Position numbers and translations under genes: made by a program | Assembly (NCBI RefSeq): GCF_040438885.1 | Contig: NZ_CP159218.1 | Location: 3,844,001-3,908,000 of the forward strand | Reading direction: 5' to 3' | Length of the DNA stretch: 64,000 bases | DNA from: Nakamurella sp. A5-74 | Lineage (GTDB): Bacteria > Actinomycetota > Actinomycetes > Mycobacteriales > Nakamurellaceae | The notes under the pieces: generated by a model | Seen by the model: only the letters and a program-made list of their open reading frames with translations | The model's database searches: none | Told to the model about the DNA's origin: nothing | In this document: positions 17,112 through 25,296 of the stretch, in pieces | Position numbering within the stretch: the stretch's first letter is position 1 | Layout: every line of letters starts with the position of its first letter

Positions 17112-17954
17112 GTGCGCGCGTACGGTCCGCGGCTTCCGACCGAGCAACTCCTCGAGCAGCGGGTCGACGCCCGCGAACCAGCCCCCTGCTGCCGCCCTGA
17201 ACATCCCCAGGGTGAACCGCGCCATTCCCTCGGGCGATCCCGCCGCCACCTGCGCAGCGACCCAGTCCTGCTGGTCGACGACTTCGAACCCGATGTTGCG
17301 GCCCGTCAGCTCGGAGGCCGTCACAGCGACCTGCTCGAAGCTGATCGCCTCCTGCGAGGTGATGACGACCGGACCTTCCAGCGGGGTCCCGGCCGTCAGG
17401 ATCAGGGCGGCCGCCTCAGCAGCATCCTCGCGAGCAGTCCAGGACACCGGTCCGTCGGCCGGCACACTGATGATCCCGGTCTCGCGCCACGGTCCGGCCA
17501 GCCAGTCGAGGCTGTGCAGGTAGAAGCCGTTGCGCAGCGACGTCCAGGCCACTCCGGACTCCGCGAGCAGGTGCTCGGTCGCCGCGTGCACCTGCGCCGG
17601 CGCGAACGGACTGTCGGCCGCTGCGCCCTGGTGGCTGGTGTACAGGATGCGACCGACACCGACCGCGACGGCAGCTTCGATCGCGTTGCGGTGCAACGAG
17701 ACTGCGTCGGCTCCGGGGTCGTTCGACGACACCAACAGCAGCTGGTCCGCGCCCTCGAAAGCGGCGGGTAGTTCGGCCGGGTCGGCGTAGCCGGCGGGGC
17801 GAACGGCCACCCCGCGGTCCGCGAACCGCTGGGCTTTCGCCCGGTCCCGGACGACCACGGTGATCTGGTCCGCCGGGATCCGGTCCAGCAGGTGGTCGAC
17901 GGTCGCACCGTTCAGTGCACCGGTAGCTCCGGTAGCTCCGGTGACGACGATCAT
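17100..17954 (-). CDS. NmrA/QorB-like NAD(P)-binding oxidoreductase
   Basis: 284 aa from ATG at 17954, preceded by GGAG at a good distance. The start MIVVTGATGATGALNGATV carries the dinucleotide-binding glycine motif of the extended/atypical SDR class, and the body (DQLLLVSSNDPG, GVGRILYTSHQGA, TSLRNGFYLHSL) resembles QorB-type NAD(P)H:quinone oxidoreductases and NmrA regulators. It is divergent from a TetR gene across an 86-bp gap with operator-like sequence, so it is probably the target of that regulator and may handle a quinone or electrophile. The C-terminus reads into the 18-bp tandem array; the last residues could therefore be non-native. Confidence 0.85.
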   Translation of the reverse strand: MIVVTGATGATGALNGATVDHLLDRIPADQITVVVRDRAKAQRFADRGVAVRPAGYADPAELPAAFEGADQLLLVSSNDPGADAVSLHRNAIEAAVAVGVGRILYTSHQGAAADSPFAPAQVHAATEHLLAESGVAWTSLRNGFYLHSLDWLAGPWRETGIISVPADGPVSWTAREDAAEAAALILTAGTPLEGPVVITSQEAISFEQVAVTASELTGRNIGFEVVDQQDWVAAQVAAGSPEGMARFTLGMFRAAAGGWFAGVDPLLEELLGRKPRTVRAHLDS

Positions 17955-18028
17955 GATCAGCTCCAGGTCGGTATCAGTGGTATCCGTCTGATGATATCTG
18001 CGGAACTTCGTCGATAGCAACAGTGCGT

Positions 18029-18039
18029 TATCATTGATA
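18029..18039. promoter_or_regulatory. Palindrome TATCATTGATA at the TetR start; probable operator and -10 box
   Basis: Perfect 11-bp palindrome ending one base before the TetR ATG. TATCAT also works as a -10 box seven bases before that ATG, suggesting a leaderless transcript. Related half-sites (GTATCA, GGTATC, TGATATC in mixed orientation) recur at 17974-18000 in front of the divergent NmrA-like gene, so one regulator could cover both promoters. Confidence 0.5.
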
Positions 18040-18040
18040 C

Positions 18041-18751
18041 ATGGCCGAGAGAAGCAGCCGCAGCGACACCCGCACGACGATCGTCGAGGCCGCGGCCAGA
18101 CTGCTGCACGAGCAGGGACCGTCCGCCGTCACCACCCGCGCGGTTGCCGAGGCGGCCGGCGTCCAGGCACCCGCGCTCTACCGCCTCTTCGGCGACAAGG
18201 ACGGGCTGCTGCAGGCGGTGGCCGAACATGTGCTCGCCGAGTTCGTGTCCACCAAGGCCGAGTCAGTCCGCGCCGAGGCCGCGGGTGGCACGGATCCTGT
18301 CGACGACCTCCGCGCGGGTTGGCGCATCCAGGTGGAGTTCGGCCTCACTCACCCTGCCGTGTTCGCCCTGCTCAACGATCCTGCTCGCACGGACCCCTCA
18401 CCGGCAGCGCAGTCGGGCTGGCAGGTGTTGACGGCGCGGGTGCATCGCATCGCCGTTGCCGGACGACTGCGGGTGACGGAGCAGCGGGCGGTGCAACTCG
18501 TCCACGCCGCCGGCACGGGTGTGATCCAGACGCTGCTGGCGGCACCGGTCGCACACCGCGATGCGGGTCTGCACGAGGAGATGTTGGAGGCGGTACTCGG
18601 CCGCATTCTCACCGATGCGCCGGCCACCGGTGACGACAGACCCAGAGCAGCAACGGTTGCCTTCCGCGCCCTGGCACCGGACCTGCCTGGACTCAGCGCC
18701 GCCGAACGCCAGTTGCTTCTCGAGTGGCTCGACCGCACCATCGATGAGTGA
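18041..18751 (+). CDS. TetR-family transcriptional regulator
   Basis: 236 aa. Residues about 5-50 are the TetR DNA-binding domain: RTTIVEAAARLLHEQGPSAV then TTRAVAEAAGVQAPALYRLF with the typical recognition helix. The C-terminal helical domain is ligand-binding and diverse. The ATG at 18041 has no ribosome site but sits right behind a -10-like box, consistent with leaderless translation common in actinobacteria. Divergent from the NmrA-like oxidoreductase gene, which it probably represses together with itself. Confidence 0.9.
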   Translation: MAERSSRSDTRTTIVEAAARLLHEQGPSAVTTRAVAEAAGVQAPALYRLFGDKDGLLQAVAEHVLAEFVSTKAESVRAEAAGGTDPVDDLRAGWRIQVEFGLTHPAVFALLNDPARTDPSPAAQSGWQVLTARVHRIAVAGRLRVTEQRAVQLVHAAGTGVIQTLLAAPVAHRDAGLHEEMLEAVLGRILTDAPATGDDRPRAATVAFRALAPDLPGLSAAERQLLLEWLDRTIDE

Positions 18752-18763
18752 CGCTCGCGGGGA

Positions 18764-19105
18764 TCAACCTGAGCGAAGGCCGGCGGGCCTACCAATCGCG
18801 CCCCAGACAAGTAGGGCGAGCCAACAGAATCCCTGTTGACGACTATCGGCAACGCTCCGAATGCTGTGGAGCACACCTGGATGAATTCGCCACGGGTGTG
18901 TCTCGAACCATCTCTCTGACCTTGATTCTGCGCTCGGAACTTCCACCTGCATTCCTGTTTTCGGGTCATACGCACCACTGATGTCAGGAGAATCAATGTC
19001 CCGGGCGTCGTACCCACGACGCACCAGCTCCGTCTGGACGGTAGTTTTACCAGCTCCGGCGATACCTGTGACATAGATGAGTGACCTGAGACGAAACGTA
19101 GCAAG
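18764..19105 (-). pseudogene. Remnant of a P-loop kinase/AAA-type nucleotide-binding protein
   Basis: The frame encodes RSLIYVTGIAGAGKTTVQTEL, a clear Walker A motif, then RRGYDARDIDSPDISGAYDP and HPWRIHPGVLHSIRSVADSR, as in small actinobacterial P-loop kinases of about 180 aa. There is no ATG, GTG or TTG between the in-frame stop at 19106-19108 and the Walker motif; the codon where a Met would be expected before SLIYVTG is AGG. After VADSR the sequence no longer resembles the family and stops at 18764. Thus both start and C-terminal half are lost. Base composition is visibly less GC-rich than the flanking genes, and it lies beside tRNA-Ala, suggesting a decayed import. Confidence 0.7.
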
Positions 19106-19260
19106 TCAGGCTGGTGACTTCAACGAGTACTGGATGAGTTCTCCCCGGGGCTGCCTGCCCGACAACCTCCTGTCGAGGTTCAAATGCAGGTATTCTTCAG
19201 TTCACCGGTCCATGCTGCCTCTGTTGCGATCGCTCGACGCGTCCGACGATGCGACATCGT

Positions 19261-19276
19261 GGTGGAGCTGCGGGAA
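19261..19276. repeat. Partial copy of the tRNA-Ala 3' end
   Basis: GTGGAGCTGCGGG followed by GAA-like bases repeats the sequence at 19410-19425, the 3' part of the tRNA-Ala gene, 149 bp away. Short tRNA-end duplications are what site-specific integration can leave, and the decayed P-loop gene lies on the far side. At 13 exact bases it may also be chance. Confidence 0.35.
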
Positions 19277-19364
19277 GCCCCACGGCTCCGACTGCGCTCC
19301 GCCGCGTCGGCTCAGAACTCCACCACTCACTGCGCTCGCGATCCGGTCCGGCTCGGCAAGACGA

Positions 19365-19409
19365 ACGACTGAGGACCAGGACATCGAGCGTGTCCTGGTC
19401 CTCAGTCGT
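19365..19409 (-). terminator. Perfect 19-bp hairpin directly after tRNA-Ala
   Basis: Arms ACGACTGAGGACCAGGACA (19365-19383) and its exact complement at 19391-19409 flank a seven-base loop. The hairpin ends one base from the tRNA 3' end on the minus strand, where it should stop transcription or assist 3' processing. The minus-strand sequence that follows (TCTTGCC) has only a poor T tract. Confidence 0.75.
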
Positions 19410-19410
19410 G

Positions 19411-19483
19411 TGGAGCTGCGGGGAATCGAACCCCGGACCTTCTCGATGCGAACGAGACGCGCTACCAACTGCGCTACAGCCCC
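19411..19483 (-). tRNA. tRNA-Ala (anticodon CGC)
   Basis: 73 nt cloverleaf on the minus strand: acceptor GGGGCTG pairs with CAGCTCC including the G3:U70 wobble that defines alanine tRNAs; D-arm GCGC/GCGC; anticodon stem TCTCG/CGAGA with loop TTCGCAT giving anticodon CGC; T-arm CGGGG TTCGATT CCCCG; discriminator A. CCA is not encoded. It reads the GCG codon, frequent in such a GC-rich genome. Confidence 0.96.
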
Positions 19484-19563
19484 ATGCCCTCGCGGGCTGG
19501 ACAAGGATATCAGCCGAGTCGGGCCCCGCGACCCACCACCGGGGTCCGCGGCGGAGGTGCAGA

Positions 19564-20322
19564 TCAAGCCGGCTGGAAGCTGCCCCCGCGTAACACCGGT
19601 ACCACGCTCGATGCGCCGGCGGCGGCGGCGAGCGGCAACTCGTCCCCGTAGCCGTCGTCGATCAGTTCACGTCCTGAAGCACAGGCCGCGATCGACTCGG
19701 GCATCGAGCGGGCGACCGCTCGGAAGGCTGCCGCGGCCGCCTCTGCCTCGGGGGACTTCCGGCCGGACAGGGCCGCGATCACCGCGCCGGCGCCCCACAG
19801 GTCTTCGACCGCCGGCCGCAGCGTGTCGCCGGGCCAGCGTTCGCCGGCCGCGATCACCGCCATCGGAGCGCCGGCTGCCTCGCGTTGCGCCCACACGGCT
19901 GCCGCGGCCGCGTTACGCAGGCAAGCGGCGACCACGGCCACGCCCTGCTCGAACAAGGTCCTGGCGATCGTCGAACCGTTGGGAGACGGGAGCACGAGCC
20001 TGGCACCGACTGCGAGTGGACCACCGGACTCGGTCGCGGCCTGCACGGACAGCGGTGACAGGCTCACCCCGGAGCTGCCTGCCTCCGTGCGACCGACGGC
20101 CAGCACTGCCTGCTTGTCGGCGGCGAAGGTGGCAGCTGACGCGTCACGCATCCGGTACGGGAAGACCTCGACGCCCGCTTCCGCGGCCACCGTGACCGTG
20201 GTGGTGAACGACAGGACGTCGACCACGACCACCACGGCGGCGCCCTGGGAGATCGCGAGGGCACCGGTGAGTCCCCAGTCGAACCTGACGTCCGAGACAT
20301 CCTGGCTGTGCGGTTCCCGCAT
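19564..20322 (-). CDS. comB: ComB-like 2-phosphosulfolactate phosphatase
   Basis: 252 aa from ATG at 20322. Family features are VVVVVDVLSFTTTVTVAAEAG near the start, PLSVQAATESGGPLAVGARL, VLPSPNGSTIARTLFEQG and AAGERWPGDTLRPAVEDLWGAGAV, all characteristic of the ComB family (Mg-dependent phosphatase of the coenzyme M route). In actinobacteria, which lack coenzyme M synthesis as in methanogens, the substrate is not known and the name is by family only. An open frame continues upstream but has no protein character. It lies 41 bp after the glpR stop and may be co-transcribed with it. Confidence 0.82.
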   Translation of the reverse strand: MREPHSQDVSDVRFDWGLTGALAISQGAAVVVVVDVLSFTTTVTVAAEAGVEVFPYRMRDASAATFAADKQAVLAVGRTEAGSSGVSLSPLSVQAATESGGPLAVGARLVLPSPNGSTIARTLFEQGVAVVAACLRNAAAAAVWAQREAAGAPMAVIAAGERWPGDTLRPAVEDLWGAGAVIAALSGRKSPEAEAAAAAFRAVARSMPESIAACASGRELIDDGYGDELPLAAAAGASSVVPVLRGGSFQPA

Positions 20323-20363
20323 CAGCGGCTCACTCCCCCGCGATCGACCTGTGGGCCGATCGG

Positions 20364-21269
20364 TCACTGCCCTGCCGCGCGTCGGTAGACGATCGGCTCG
20401 TAGTACTCCAGATCGTCGAACGCTGGGTCGTCGTCGTCCAGATCGACCACGATGCCCGGCCCCCGCGAGGAGGTGGGTACGTGCGTGTGAGCCGACGGTT
20501 CGTCCTCGATGAGCCGCTCGGCCTGCCGACCGTAGGGCGACACCGCAGCGCTCCGGCGAGCGGGCGGCCGGATCTCCCGGGCCCGCTGCAACCGCGCCAT
20601 TCGCCGCTCCTGGATCGCCCGTTCGACCTTCACCTGGCGGCTGAGGTACGACAGGAAACCGACCAGAGTCAGCGTCAACACTGCGGTTCCGGTCCACAGC
20701 ATCGGGTTGATCAGCACCGCGCCCGCGGCACAGGCCAGGGCCAGCACGAGCAGCGCCAGCGACACCGTACGACGCCGGCGGAACCGGTAGTCGGCCGTCG
20801 CCCTGGCATGCTCGGGATCGAACCCACCACGACCAGGCCGGTGCGCCCGCGGGTCGCGGCGGTCCTCGACCGGCGGGGCCGCAGCGGTCCGGGTCGGCGC
20901 CGTCCGCGCCACGACCGGTGGGTACTCGGTCGAGAACCGGCGGTGATCGTCGTTCTGGCCGGCATCCTCGTCGTCGTCATCGGCGAAGGAATCCCAGTCG
21001 ACCTCTTCGTCGATCAGGTCCTCCGCCAGAGCATCCGAGTCCTCGGACCCCTGAATCTCTGTCATGGCGCTCCCCCTCGACTGCTCGTCCTGGAGGCGGG
21101 AGTCGTGGTGACTCTGTCGCGCTCCGGCTCTGCGTACCACCCGGAAGGCGCCCACTCCGTCGTCGGTCTCCGGCACGGCTTCCCTGCTCCGGGCGAACAT
21201 CGGGACCAGGACGAAGATCCAGCACAGGGCCAGGAACCCCAGCAGCAGCGAGGTGGGGACGTTCGGCAC
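20364..21269 (-). CDS. glpR: GlpR/SepX-type divisome membrane protein
   Basis: 301 aa from GTG at 21269, with GGAG six bases upstream. The architecture matches the actinobacterial GlpR/SepX family: an N-terminal helix (SLLLGFLALCWIFVLVPMFA) followed by the conserved ARSREAV, a long acidic low-complexity cytosolic stretch (DWDSFADDDDEDAGQND), then two closely spaced helices (SLALLVLALACAAGAVLINP and MLWTGTAVLTLTLVGFLSYL) and a basic tail with YGRQAERL. GlpR is the membrane receptor of Glp in Corynebacterium and SepX acts with FtsZ in Streptomyces division. The glp and rimJ genes lie just upstream here, supporting the call. Confidence 0.85.
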   Translation of the reverse strand: MPNVPTSLLLGFLALCWIFVLVPMFARSREAVPETDDGVGAFRVVRRAGARQSHHDSRLQDEQSRGSAMTEIQGSEDSDALAEDLIDEEVDWDSFADDDDEDAGQNDDHRRFSTEYPPVVARTAPTRTAAAPPVEDRRDPRAHRPGRGGFDPEHARATADYRFRRRRTVSLALLVLALACAAGAVLINPMLWTGTAVLTLTLVGFLSYLSRQVKVERAIQERRMARLQRAREIRPPARRSAAVSPYGRQAERLIEDEPSAHTHVPTSSRGPGIVVDLDDDDPAFDDLEYYEPIVYRRAAGQ

Positions 21270-21762
21270 CTGCCACTCCTCTCGGTCACTGCCCAGACGT
21301 CCTGCGCAGTCGATCTGCCCGCCGGGATCGGAAGCAGCTGACGGGCTGGGAACAACCGCTCACAGCACCGTCACGCACAGGCATGACGATGGTCGGCAGC
21401 GGTGTCCAACAAGCCCATCCGTCACGCTAGTCACAGCCGTCCCAACGCCCGGGGCGACACGCGGGGTGGGGGTGCTCGCAGGAGGCGCTGCCTGAGCGAA
21501 CGCGGTGAGTCGAGACCGAACGAGTCAGGACAGGATCTCGACGCGCTCGTTCCTCGCTTGCTCGATCACCGGTGGATCAGGGCGGGATCTCGACTCGTTC
21601 CTCGCTCGATCATCGGAAGTTGCAAGATCGACGACGGTGACCGGACGCGGCGGTGCCCCGGGTCAGGGAGTGGCTCGGGCATGGGCGGGCATCCGCCGGG
21701 TGAGCCTGCGAACCCTCGGATCCCGCCGGGCGAGACCGGGGGCACCGCCGCGGCCGGGGCAG
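21270..21762. other. 493-bp gap carrying GATCTCGACTCGTTCCTCGC-type repeats
   Basis: No gene seen. Two copies of a repeat lie at about 21534-21572 and 21586-21618, sharing GATCTCGAC, CTCGTTCCTCGC and CTCGATCA; the same phrases occur inverted at 52820-52855 and in part at 44290 and 17052. The gap splits ybaK from glpR, which in many relatives follow rimJ more closely. Confidence 0.55.
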
Positions 21763-22302
21763 TCAGTCGGGGATCGGGTTCGCCAGACCCTCGACGACCT
21801 CGGTGCTGGGCAGCTCGAGCAGCATCGCCGGTGGGCCGATCACCTTTGCGGCTCGGCTGCCGCCACCCACCACCACCCGGGACCGCTGCATCACCGCTGC
21901 GTCGACCCAGACCGGGATGTCCACGGGCATGCCGAACGGCGTCACCCCACCGATCTGCATGCCGGTCAACTCGCGGGTCAGGTCGGCCGGCGCGAACGAC
22001 GCCTTCTTCACGCCCAACCTCTTGCGGACGGCCTTGTTCACGTCCAGCCGGTGGGTGGCCAGCACCAGACATAGCACGTACGACGGCGACACCTCCGCGG
22101 AGGAGGCCTTGCCGATCACCAGGATCGCGTTGGCACTGTCCGCGGGATTGATGTCGTAGGCGCGGCAGAACTCCGCGGTGTCCGCCAGATCCGGATCGCA
22201 GTCCATCACCGAGACTCCGGGCGTGCTCAGTCCGCCGACGATCGTGCGAACCCTGGCCTCGACGGGATCGACCGACGAATCCCGCTGCAACGGTTCAGTC
22301 AT
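21763..22302 (-). CDS. YbaK/EbsC-family aminoacyl-tRNA deacylase
   Basis: 179 aa from ATG at 22302, with GGGAG seven bases upstream. The YbaK/ProX editing fold is indicated by AILVIGKASSAEVSPSYVLCLVLATHRLDVNKAVRKRLG and by GMQIGGVTPFGMPVDIPVWVD, the conserved GGxxPxG loop. Such proteins hydrolyse mischarged tRNAs such as Ala- or Cys-tRNA(Pro) in trans. The start overlaps the end of the rimJ-like gene by eight bases, so both are translated from one mRNA with glp. Confidence 0.88.
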   Translation of the reverse strand: MTEPLQRDSSVDPVEARVRTIVGGLSTPGVSVMDCDPDLADTAEFCRAYDINPADSANAILVIGKASSAEVSPSYVLCLVLATHRLDVNKAVRKRLGVKKASFAPADLTRELTGMQIGGVTPFGMPVDIPVWVDAAVMQRSRVVVGGGSRAAKVIGPPAMLLELPSTEVVEGLANPIPD

Positions 22303-23041
22303 GGGGGATCTCCCGGTTCGCTCTGGTGATGATCGGTTCGGCGTCCGGGCGGGGCGCGGGGACGGAGTGCTGCGGGTCGGAGGACGACCCCGAGGAATGC
22401 CGCGGCGCAGCCAGGATCTCCGCAACCCGCTCCGCGAGCGGCCGGACGAGTTCCTCGGCCGTCATCGCGAACAGCAGATGGTCCTGCCAGCGCCCGTCCA
22501 CGTCCAGATAGCGCTCGAGCAGACCTTCCTGCCGGAACCCCAAGCGCGACACCACCTTCCGGCTGGCCACGTTGCCCGGCGCGATCGTTGCCTCGACCCG
22601 GTGCAGGCCGCCGCGGCTGAGCGCGAAGTCGACAGCCAACGCCACCGCGGTGGTGGCGACCCCCAGTCCGTTCCACGGGGTCCCGACCCAGTAGCCGATC
22701 CATCCCGAGCGCAGCACGCCCCGCTGGATCCCGCCGACGGTCACCTGGCCGACGAACTCGTCGTCGAGGCAGATCGCCAGTGCGATCGCCTCACCGCGCA
22801 CTTCGGCGGAACGCAACTCACGCCGATGTCGTCGCCAGGCCCCGCCGTCGTGTCGCTCGTCCCAGGTCATTGCGCTGCTGACCTCCCACGGCCGCAGGAT
22901 CGGCTCGTCCTGCAGCCGCAGGTGTCGCCAGCGGGCTCCGTCGCTGCGGGTCAGCGGTCGGAGCAGCACCTGGCCCCGTCGACAGGCGACCGGCCCGAGC
23001 GCCGAGACCCGTTGCGGCAGCGACGAATACCGCTCGTTCAT
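22295..23041 (-). CDS. RimJ-like GNAT N-acetyltransferase
   Basis: 248 aa. The GNAT fold of the RimJ/RimL type is visible in GQVLLRPLTRSDGARWRHLR, FVGQVTVGGIQRGVLRSGWIGYWVGTPWNGLGVATTAVAL (acetyl-CoA loop) and HRVEATIAPGNVASRKVVSRLGFRQEG. These enzymes acetylate protein N-termini. The C-terminal 35 residues are a Pro/Ser-rich extension. The ATG overlaps the glp stop as ATGA. The glp-rimJ pairing is the conserved actinobacterial arrangement (as in Rv0994-Rv0995), and the acetyltransferase may modify a partner in that module; this is inference. Confidence 0.88.
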   Translation of the reverse strand: MNERYSSLPQRVSALGPVACRRGQVLLRPLTRSDGARWRHLRLQDEPILRPWEVSSAMTWDERHDGGAWRRHRRELRSAEVRGEAIALAICLDDEFVGQVTVGGIQRGVLRSGWIGYWVGTPWNGLGVATTAVALAVDFALSRGGLHRVEATIAPGNVASRKVVSRLGFRQEGLLERYLDVDGRWQDHLLFAMTAEELVRPLAERVAEILAAPRHSSGSSSDPQHSVPAPRPDAEPIITRANREIPHD

Positions 23042-24276
23042 GGTCGTTGGGCCAGGAACGACACGGTGACCTCCGCACCGGTCGGCAGCGATGTCGTGTT
23101 CTCGTCGACGAAGACCAGGCAGTTCGCCTCGGCGAGCGAGGCCAGCAGGTGCGTACCGCCGGCACCCAGGATGTGCACCAGATACTCGTCGTCCTCGTCG
23201 CGCATCAGCTGCCCACGGAGGAACTGTCGGCGACCGTCGGGCGAGGTGATCGGCGACAGGGTGCGGGCAGTGATCGTCCGGCGATAGGGGTTGCGGCGCC
23301 CCAACATCACCCGCACCAACGGTCGGACGATCACCTCGAACACCACCAGCGCCGACACCGGATGCGAGGGCAGCAGGAAGACGGGCACCTGGTCGTGCCC
23401 GAGCAGCCCGAAGGCTTGCGTCGAACCCGGCTGCATCGCAACCCGGGTGCGATCGAACTCGCCGAGACCGCCCAGCATTCGGACGATGTGGTCGCCGTAC
23501 CGCCCGCCGGCTCCGCCGGCGATGACAACGATCTCGGACAGCAGCAACCGTGCTTCCACCAACTGCGACAGTCGTTTCTCGTCGTCGGCGACGATGCCGA
23601 CCCTGGTCACCTCGGCGCCGGCGTCGCGCGCAGCCGCGGCCAGGGCGAAGGAGTTCACGTCGTACACCTGGCCGGGGCCGGGGGTCCTGGCGACGTCGAC
23701 GAGTTCTTCACCGAGCGAGATGACGGTGAGCCGTGGCCGCGGATGCACCAGCACCTTGTCCCGGCCCACCGCGGCCAGCAGGCCCACCTGGGCGGCCCCG
23801 ATGAACGCCCCGGCGCGAACAGCGACGTCCCCCGGTTGGACGTCCTCGCCGATGCGACGCACATACGCACCCGAGCGGACGGCGGCCCGCACCATGACCC
23901 TGGCATCGCTGGCGGTGCCGAGATCGATGGGGACCACGGCGTCGGCGACGGTCGGCAGCGGCGCCCCGGTGTCGACGTACACCGCCTGACCCGGTTGTAG
24001 TCGGGCCGGCGATCGGGAGCCGGCGGCGATCTCGCCCACCACGGGGAGCGAGATCGGAACGGCCTCGTCCGCATGCCGGACGTCGATCGAGCGGACGGCG
24101 TACCCGTCGACCGCCGACTGGTCGAACGCTGGCAGGGCAGCCGACGCCACGACCTCCTCGGCGCACAACAGGCCCTGCGATTCCGAGATCGCCACCCGGA
24201 CCGGACGCGGCGGAACGGCAGCGCCCAGCACCAGATCCAGCTGCTCGCTGACCGATCGCATGCGGAGTTCGACCAT
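23038..24276 (-). CDS. glp: Gephyrin-like molybdotransferase Glp (MoeA family)
   Basis: 412 aa. MoeA layout: domain I with ESQGLLCAEEVVASAALPAF and QSAVDGYAVR, domain II with VVGEIAAGSRSPARLQPGQAV and DTGAPLPTVADAVVPID, domain III with VISLGEELVD, VYDVNSFALAAAARDAGAEV and LLPSHPVSALVVFEVIVRP. The catalytic loop reads VVIAGGAGGRYGDHI instead of the usual GGVSVGxxD, as in Glp paralogs whose main role is structural. In Corynebacterium glutamicum Glp binds FtsZ and its receptor GlpR. Position beside rimJ and glpR supports the Glp rather than housekeeping MoeA assignment. The ATG at 24276 or the one at 24261 could be the start. Confidence 0.87.
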   Translation of the reverse strand: MVELRMRSVSEQLDLVLGAAVPPRPVRVAISESQGLLCAEEVVASAALPAFDQSAVDGYAVRSIDVRHADEAVPISLPVVGEIAAGSRSPARLQPGQAVYVDTGAPLPTVADAVVPIDLGTASDARVMVRAAVRSGAYVRRIGEDVQPGDVAVRAGAFIGAAQVGLLAAVGRDKVLVHPRPRLTVISLGEELVDVARTPGPGQVYDVNSFALAAAARDAGAEVTRVGIVADDEKRLSQLVEARLLLSEIVVIAGGAGGRYGDHIVRMLGGLGEFDRTRVAMQPGSTQAFGLLGHDQVPVFLLPSHPVSALVVFEVIVRPLVRVMLGRRNPYRRTITARTLSPITSPDGRRQFLRGQLMRDEDDEYLVHILGAGGTHLLASLAEANCLVFVDENTTSLPTGAEVTVSFLAQRP

Positions 24277-24399
24277 TCCTTCTCATCTCGCAGGGCCGTG
24301 GCTGGGCTCCACGCTAGCGGGCGCGGTGATCAGGCCGCTGCTGCGGTGGCCCCGACCCGTGGGTGTGTCTGCCGCTGCACACCCGTCACGACACCCGGA

Positions 24400-25221
24400 T
24401 CAGCCGAACCAGGGCTGCTCGGCGGCCGCGTAGCTGCCGTCGTGCTGGGCGAGCGTGAGCCACTGGTCCACGTACTGCTGGAAGGCGACGTCGCCGCGGG
24501 GCAGCAGATAGGCCTTCTGTGAGAAGTTGAACGGGGCGTCGGGGTGCACGGCACACAGTTCCGGCTTCCCGTGCGCCACCCACTTCGTCTCAGAGGCGTC
24601 GGTGACCATCACGTCGACCCGACCGGCGACGATCTCGTCGAAGATGGTGTTGTTGTCGTCCCAGCGGGTGATGGTGGCCTTCGGGAAGTTCGCGTCGGCG
24701 AACTTCTCGTTCGTGCCGCCGATCGGGGTGATGACGCGCACCCCCGGCTGATTGATCGACTCGATCGTCGAGAACTTCTTCTCGTTGCGGCACAGCGTGA
24801 TCGGCGTCTTGCCTTCGGTGAGGGTGGCGACGCTGAAGAACGCCTGGCGAGCCCGCTCCGCACTGATCGAGATCCCGCCGACGCCGATGTCGCAGCTCGC
24901 GAGGAAGTCGGTCATCAGGTTCGACCAGGACGTCTTCACGTAGCGGACCCGTGCGCCGAGGGATTCCGCGAGTTTTTCGACGAGTGAGATGTCGATGCCG
25001 GTGTACTGCTGCGTCGCGGGATCCAGGTAGCTGAACGGGCGGTAGTCGCCGGTGGTGCAGACGACCAACGTCTTGCTCCCGGAGACGCTGTCGAGTCGCG
25101 AGCCCGAACCCGCCTGGCCGGACGGGGCGGGGACGGGAGCGGACGGGTCGGGATGCCCGGCTGAACAACTGGCCAGCAGCACGACACCGAGGGCGGCTGC
25201 AGCGATCCGAGCGTGACGCAT
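24400..25221 (-). CDS. Lipoprotein of the cyclohexadienyl dehydratase/PheC-like binding-protein family
   Basis: 273 aa; lipoprotein signal MRHARIAAAALGVVLLASC with Cys19, AGGAG six bases before the ATG. The mature part is a family 3 binding-protein fold: LVVCTTGDYRPFSYLDPATQ, GIDISLVEKLAESLGARVRY, GGISISAERARQAFFS. The stretch GKTPITLCRNEKKFSTIESI, GVRVITPIGGTNEKFADANF and NNTIFDEIVAGRVDVMVTDASET closely follows the pattern of PheC enzymes, including the Glu of GGTNE thought to act in catalysis. So it could be an exported prephenate/arogenate dehydratase or a plain solute receptor. No permease gene is next to it. It occupies the place where galU usually lies in this cluster. Confidence 0.75.
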   Translation of the reverse strand: MRHARIAAAALGVVLLASCSAGHPDPSAPVPAPSGQAGSGSRLDSVSGSKTLVVCTTGDYRPFSYLDPATQQYTGIDISLVEKLAESLGARVRYVKTSWSNLMTDFLASCDIGVGGISISAERARQAFFSVATLTEGKTPITLCRNEKKFSTIESINQPGVRVITPIGGTNEKFADANFPKATITRWDDNNTIFDEIVAGRVDVMVTDASETKWVAHGKPELCAVHPDAPFNFSQKAYLLPRGDVAFQQYVDQWLTLAQHDGSYAAAEQPWFG

Positions 25222-25296
25222 CCGGCACTCCTGTTCCGTTGTTGATCCTGCGGGGACCTCGACTCTGGCACGGCTGCGGCGATCCGGCCTGTCGGC

